From the NCBI GenBank assembly GCA_021152555.1, contig JAGKVE010000027.1, positions 1 through 26,309 on the forward strand: DNA of 26,309 bases, given 5' to 3'. The DNA comes from Bacteroidia bacterium. Its GTDB lineage: Bacteria; Bacteroidota; Bacteroidia; Bacteroidales; Paludibacteraceae. Made by a program: the position numbers and the translations under genes. Of this stretch, positions 23,361 to 26,309 are shown piece by piece; the first letter of the stretch is position 1; each line of letters opens with the position of its first letter. The notes under the pieces were generated by a model. The model was not told the DNA's origin. It worked only from the letters and a program-made list of their open reading frames with translations, and made no database searches.

Positions 23361-24128
23361 TTACCACCCAAAAAACAAATTACCAATAAGCAACACAATG
23401 CAATCTATAACAATGAATGCAATCAATCCTCCAAAAAACCACAATTCAGTGTGATCTGTTTGCCACCAAATAGCTTTTTTTGCTATTTTAACATCCTTTT
23501 CATAATTGCCAATCAAGTTGCCAAATAAAGGATCTGCAGAGTAAAGTGACATGATTTTTATCATGCTTTCTTGATACTTGTTGAGATAGGCCGCCATAAG
23601 AGTTGCCCCGGCATCTTTGGAAGTTGAGGCAATTCCTCCCAGTTTTATTATCATCTTTGTTTTCATCGATACGGCAAACTCAAATAAATCAGCTTTCGCA
23701 TTGGGTATCGGAAAAGAACTGACAATAGTCGCCATTTGGTTCCAGATACTAGCCTGCTTATCATCCTCATCAGCTCCTTTTCCAACATGAGGGGTAACTT
23801 TTTCAAGTTTCTCTGCTAAGAGTTTTGCTGACGAGTTTGCCTTTACACCGGTGAACTCATGACCACACTCAGGACATACTCCTGCGAGAGCAGAAACATG
23901 TGCTCCGCAATTAGGGCATGTAATAATGTTTCCTTTCTTTTCCTTTGCAGGACGAGCAGATTGTGGCTGTTGGACTTTTAATAGTCGTGCATTTAACACC
24001 ATTTCAAACTCATCAAGGTCGATGCCTTGAGCTTTTGCTTTCTTAAGGAGAATTTGTTTCTCCTTCTCTGTTAATACTCCATCCGCCAATGCGGCATCAA
24101 TGAGTTCTTCTAAGTCTTTGCTATACAT
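23361..24128 (-). CDS. TerB-like / zinc-ribbon / C-terminal membrane-anchor protein
   Basis: A 255-residue tail-anchored protein, first gene of the operon. Residues 3-50 are a TerB/SHOCT-like helical unit (DLEELIDAALADGVLTEKEK). Residues 71-88 are a zinc ribbon with two pairs CPNC and CPEC (Cys71, 74, 85, 88). After about 135 helical residues, the last 25 residues form a transmembrane helix (FFGGLIAFIVIDCIVLLIG) with a very short end. Zinc-ribbon proteins with one membrane helix next to an SPFH protein are known from the B. subtilis ydjGHI genes, where they recruit the SPFH protein to the membrane; the same role is likely here. It is the only clear membrane protein of the operon. No promoter match was found in the 114 bases upstream. 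Confidence 0.85.
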   Translation of the reverse strand: MYSKDLEELIDAALADGVLTEKEKQILLKKAKAQGIDLDEFEMVLNARLLKVQQPQSARPAKEKKGNIITCPNCGAHVSALAGVCPECGHEFTGVKANSSAKLLAEKLEKVTPHVGKGADEDDKQASIWNQMATIVSSFPIPNAKADLFEFAVSMKTKMIIKLGGIASTSKDAGATLMAAYLNKYQESMIKIMSLYSADPLFGNLIGNYEKDVKIAKKAIWWQTDHTELWFFGGLIAFIVIDCIVLLIGNLFFGW

Positions 24129-24242
24129 ATATTTGATTACTTATTTTCTTTGCACTATTTCGTCTGCAATTTTAGCCACTGCCGAAACGCTACATAACGT
24201 GATTTAGTGAGACACTTCATATGATTATATGAGATATCCAAT

Positions 24243-25520
24243 TTATTGCGTTATTTCATCAATACGAAAATCAGGGTAGTTTTCGTTTACGTTATTAAAT
24301 AAACCAGCAAAATTTTTGTCACTTACACTATCATATCCCCACTCTTTAGTGACATAGAATTTTTTATCATTATATGTATCTTCATGATAGTGTTTGCCAT
24401 ATCGATACACTTTTTCTTTATTTTCAGAGACATGTACCCTTTTATGCTCCTTTGTGAAATCTTTGATTAATTTTTCTATGTCTTCAAAACTCTTACTTTG
24501 CTTTCTTAAATACTTTGTAAATTCTGCCACGACTTGATACATTTTATATGAACCTTCCCTGTTAATACTAAAAGCACGACGTGATTTACGGTCCGTCATA
24601 GATTTTAACATGCTATCAAAATCTTTTTTGTCATCATCATCTTTAGTATCATCTTTCATTGCTTCTAAAGCTCTTCTAAAAAGATCTTCATTTCTTGTGT
24701 AGAACTCTTTTAACAGTTCTTTTTCTTCTTGTGTTGTTGCCATAGTTATTTTGTTATTATAAGGATTTCCTAATGTTCGTAAATATTCTTTTAATACAAA
24801 TGTTGTATGCGGATTAAGGTCATCTCTATTAAGAAGTGGTTGGATGATATAATCAACTACGTCTTGATATGTGATTTTAATAAAATGTTTATCTTTAGGT
24901 GTCTCTTCTTGAGGCGTCAAGAAAACAAACAATTGTATTGTATCTGATAATTTGTCTTGTCTCAATTCGTTTTCTTTACTACAAACAAAATAATATCTTT
25001 CCGTTTGAGACATTTCCGTGTATTGTTTCTCTTCCGTGGTAGGATTTTTTAGTTCGTTCAGTTTCTTACCGCCCTCCGATGAGTCGATTTTATTTTCTAT
25101 GATAATCTCCAATTTAGTATATTCTTTAACGCCACTTATAGCACAATTAATATAAATGTCAAGGCGATCGTTATATCGAATCTTAGATATTTTACTAACA
25201 ACCTTTTCGGCTGTTATATCTACGGAAAGGAACTTAATAGTGCCTAATAATATTGCAGTTTTAAGATTATTATAACCTTGATTAACCACAACGTTATCAT
25301 TTTTGCAGCGCACAATAAGATTTAAGAAATTGAGTATTGGACTATTCTCCCTCGTTGTTTCTGTACCCAATAACCAAGCAATAAATGCACTATGACTATT
25401 CTCGTCCCGCTCTATTTTTAAAGTGCGCCAAAGGTTATCCTCTTCATAATAATCCCTTATTTTGCGATTCTGCGGATCTATATTGAATTGGGTTAGAAGT
25501 TTTTCTATTTCATTTGCCAT
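24243..25520 (-). CDS. PD-(D/E)XK nuclease-superfamily protein (PDDEXK_4-like), second copy
   Basis: A 425-residue cytoplasmic protein. The N-terminal helix ERDENSHSAFIAWLLG matches the start of PDDEXK_4 proteins, and the core is RLDIYIN (Asp121) followed by KLEIIIENKI with Glu142 and Lys144, then a Gln/Tyr-containing helix (EKQYTEM). The protein at 14070-15491 has the same IIIENKI strand. The C-terminal half is basic and of unknown fold, with a helical region rich in Asp and Lys near 285-305. The gene is the most AT-rich of the window, which speaks for acquisition from elsewhere. It lies 114 bases upstream of the type VII-like operon on the same strand and could be transcribed with it. Confidence 0.85.
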   Translation of the reverse strand: MANEIEKLLTQFNIDPQNRKIRDYYEEDNLWRTLKIERDENSHSAFIAWLLGTETTRENSPILNFLNLIVRCKNDNVVVNQGYNNLKTAILLGTIKFLSVDITAEKVVSKISKIRYNDRLDIYINCAISGVKEYTKLEIIIENKIDSSEGGKKLNELKNPTTEEKQYTEMSQTERYYFVCSKENELRQDKLSDTIQLFVFLTPQEETPKDKHFIKITYQDVVDYIIQPLLNRDDLNPHTTFVLKEYLRTLGNPYNNKITMATTQEEKELLKEFYTRNEDLFRRALEAMKDDTKDDDDKKDFDSMLKSMTDRKSRRAFSINREGSYKMYQVVAEFTKYLRKQSKSFEDIEKLIKDFTKEHKRVHVSENKEKVYRYGKHYHEDTYNDKKFYVTKEWGYDSVSDKNFAGLFNNVNENYPDFRIDEITQ

Positions 25521-25560
25521 AACTATCTTTCAAATTCATGCTTTGAATCCACTAAATAAG

Positions 25561-25710
25561 TCAATACAATATATGATTGCATTCTGAGCCGCAATATGGA
25601 CATATGTGTTCATTTGAGGTGCGACCACAACGAGGACACATATATGGTTTATATGAGTCTTTTGTTAATCCCAATTCTTTTCCTAATGGGCTATCTGGAT
25701 CTATTATCAT
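25561..25710 (-). CDS. 49-residue zinc-ribbon protein
   Basis: The minus strand holds an ATG at 25710 and a TGA at 25563-25561. The product starts MIIDPDSPLGKELGLTKDSY and has a compact zinc ribbon, CPRCG (Cys25, 28) and CPYCG (Cys37, 40), plus Cys44 and His46. The two CPxCG knuckles nine residues apart are unlikely to be chance. It lies 40 bases upstream of the PD-(D/E)XK gene, so both may be one unit. Function unknown; a partner or regulator of the nuclease-like protein is possible. No promoter match was seen upstream. Confidence 0.75.
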   Translation of the reverse strand: MIIDPDSPLGKELGLTKDSYKPYMCPRCGRTSNEHICPYCGSECNHILY

Positions 25711-25841
25711 AATATTATAATTTTAAAATTTCCGCCTACTCATTTATAGATTTTCTCATCTCACACACGTTCGAACGATTTATGCGGCATTCTCCATTAT
25801 TTTAGTTTGTCTATACATCTATCTTGTCCAAATCAGACTGG

Positions 25842-26052
25842 CGAGACACTAACGAGAGAGAATCGGGGCGAGAGTATTTCGAGATTATCGCGAGGTTAGC
25901 CTCTGCCTATACTTAGACTATACTAATGTATCGTGTACCTAACGTGTATCTAACGTATATCTATCGTGTATGTTTCGTGTTTTTCTGCGGATTAACAGCA
26001 GATTAATTGCAGGTTGGTTGCAAAGGGATAGCAGATTTGCTGCTGGTTGATA
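25842..26052. repeat. About 210 bp of diverged 11-bp tandem periodicity
   Basis: Three blocks share an 11-bp period. Block A has CGAGA/CGAGG at 25842, 25853, 25869, 25880 and 25891. Block B has seven consecutive 11-mers from 25907 to 25983 (for example TATCGTGTACC, TAACGTGTATC, TAACGTATATC, TATCGTGTATG). Block C has six from 25987 to 26052 (GCGGATTAACA, GCAGATTAATT, GCAGGTTGGTT, GCAAAGGGATA, GCAGATTTGCT, GCTGGTTGATA). The sequence changes between blocks, but the spacing stays close to one helical turn. An 11-bp unit does not fit codons, so this is not a coding repeat. Confidence 0.8.
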
Positions 26053-26056
26053 CAGA

Positions 26057-26150
26057 CACGTACAAAAAAAGTACTACTCTTGCTGTATCTTCACAGAGGC
26101 TCTCGCATTGCCCGAATCACAAATACAGCAAAAGTAGTACACCAAACGTG
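26057..26150. repeat. Large imperfect inverted repeat
   Basis: GTACTACTCTTGCTGTAT (26071-26088) pairs with 26123-26140 at 17 of 18 positions around a 34-base loop. Outside, CACGT (26057-26061) pairs with ACGTG (26146-26150). There is no T-tract. It may be a structured RNA, a terminator or a mobile-element remnant. Confidence 0.7.
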
Positions 26151-26162
26151 CACTAACATATG

Positions 26163-26211
26163 CCAATTAATGTGATTCTGAAACTTGCGAGATTTCTGTG
26201 AATCTAATTGG
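26163..26211. repeat. Second dyad before the transposase start
   Basis: CCAATTA (26163-26169) pairs with TAATTGG (26205-26211), and GATTC with GAATC inside it. It ends 7 bases before the presumed insertion-sequence end. Confidence 0.5.
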
Positions 26212-26218
26212 TGTGTCT

Positions 26219-26309
26219 TGTCCTGAAATATGTTGACACTAAAAAAGGTGTCGTTATGGACAAAAGATTAAAAAAGTTTACGATTGCAGATCGATTAGCA
26301 ATCCTCCAT
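26219..26309 (+). mobile_element. Left end of a probable insertion sequence (partial)
   Basis: TGTCCTGAAATATGTTGACAC (from 26219) has the look of an IS terminal inverted repeat, and lies directly before a transposase-like start codon. The short dyad GACAC ... GTGTC (about 26235-26252) follows. The element continues beyond the window, so the second end and target duplication cannot be checked. Confidence 0.45.
26256..26309 (+). CDS. N-terminus of a putative transposase (partial)
   Basis: The ATG at 26256 opens a frame to the window edge that encodes MDKRLKKFTIADRLAILH. A basic start followed by an (F/Y)(T/S)xxxRLxIL helix is typical of the helix-turn-helix beginning of IS3-type and related transposases. 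Only 18 codons are visible, so the family is uncertain. Confidence 0.5.
   Translation, partial: MDKRLKKFTIADRLAILH

Noticed and set aside
25842..26052. Possible CRISPR array because of regular spacing
   Set aside because: The unit is only 11 bp, the sequence drifts from block to block, and there are no spacers or cas genes.
26057..26150. Integron attC-type recombination site
   Set aside because: The dyad is large, but no RYYYAAC/GTTRRRY core pair is seen and there is no integrase.

Overview
The window looks like chromosomal DNA of a gut- or rumen-type member of the order Bacteroidales. The evidence is a SusC/SusD outer-membrane pair, several promoters of the Bacteroidota form (TTTG or TTG, 20 bp, TAnnTTTG), almost no Shine-Dalgarno sequences, and two remnants of a conserved C-terminal tail (TYTLQGQEVK-stop) typical of exported Bacteroidales proteins. 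No tRNA, rRNA or CRISPR array was seen.

Layout. Positions 1-4928 hold the end of an unknown gene and a minus-strand SusC/SusD operon. A divergent promoter region (4929-5282) separates it from a SulP anion transporter with a STAS domain (5283-7007), which ends at a long perfect-looking hairpin. Positions 7008-10034 hold two single genes, a Fic-domain protein whose motif has Gln in place of the catalytic His, and an AAA_14/DUF4143 ATPase. These two genes are framed by a 91-bp perfect direct repeat, four related GGGCG hairpins, short 8-9 bp tandem repeats and relics of vanished exported-protein genes.

From 10035 to 25710 everything reads on the minus strand and is visibly more AT-rich. One operon (10035-13063) has two paralogous Api92/YubB-like proteins enclosing a Sel1 protein and a small alpha/beta hydrolase. 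Then come a zincin-like protein and a PD-(D/E)XK nuclease-family protein.

The most interesting part is a tight nine-gene operon at 15904-24128, transcribed in this order: zinc-ribbon membrane protein, SPFH-domain protein, Sel1/coiled-coil/LRR scaffold, FtsK/EssC-like ATPase, WXG100-like protein, two further small helical WXG-like proteins, a BspA-like LRR protein and an unknown protein. An EssC-like ATPase immediately next to WXG100-like proteins is the core of type VII secretion, which is classically a Gram-positive system. Here the other usual type VII parts are missing, and the membrane platform may be supplied by the SPFH and zinc-ribbon pair. I propose a type VII-like, possibly undescribed, system in a diderm; the function is inference.

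A second PD-(D/E)XK protein and a 49-residue zinc-ribbon protein lie upstream of that operon. The right end (25711-26309) is non-coding DNA with about 210 bp of striking 11-bp periodicity, two large dyads, and the first 18 codons of what is probably an insertion-sequence transposase.
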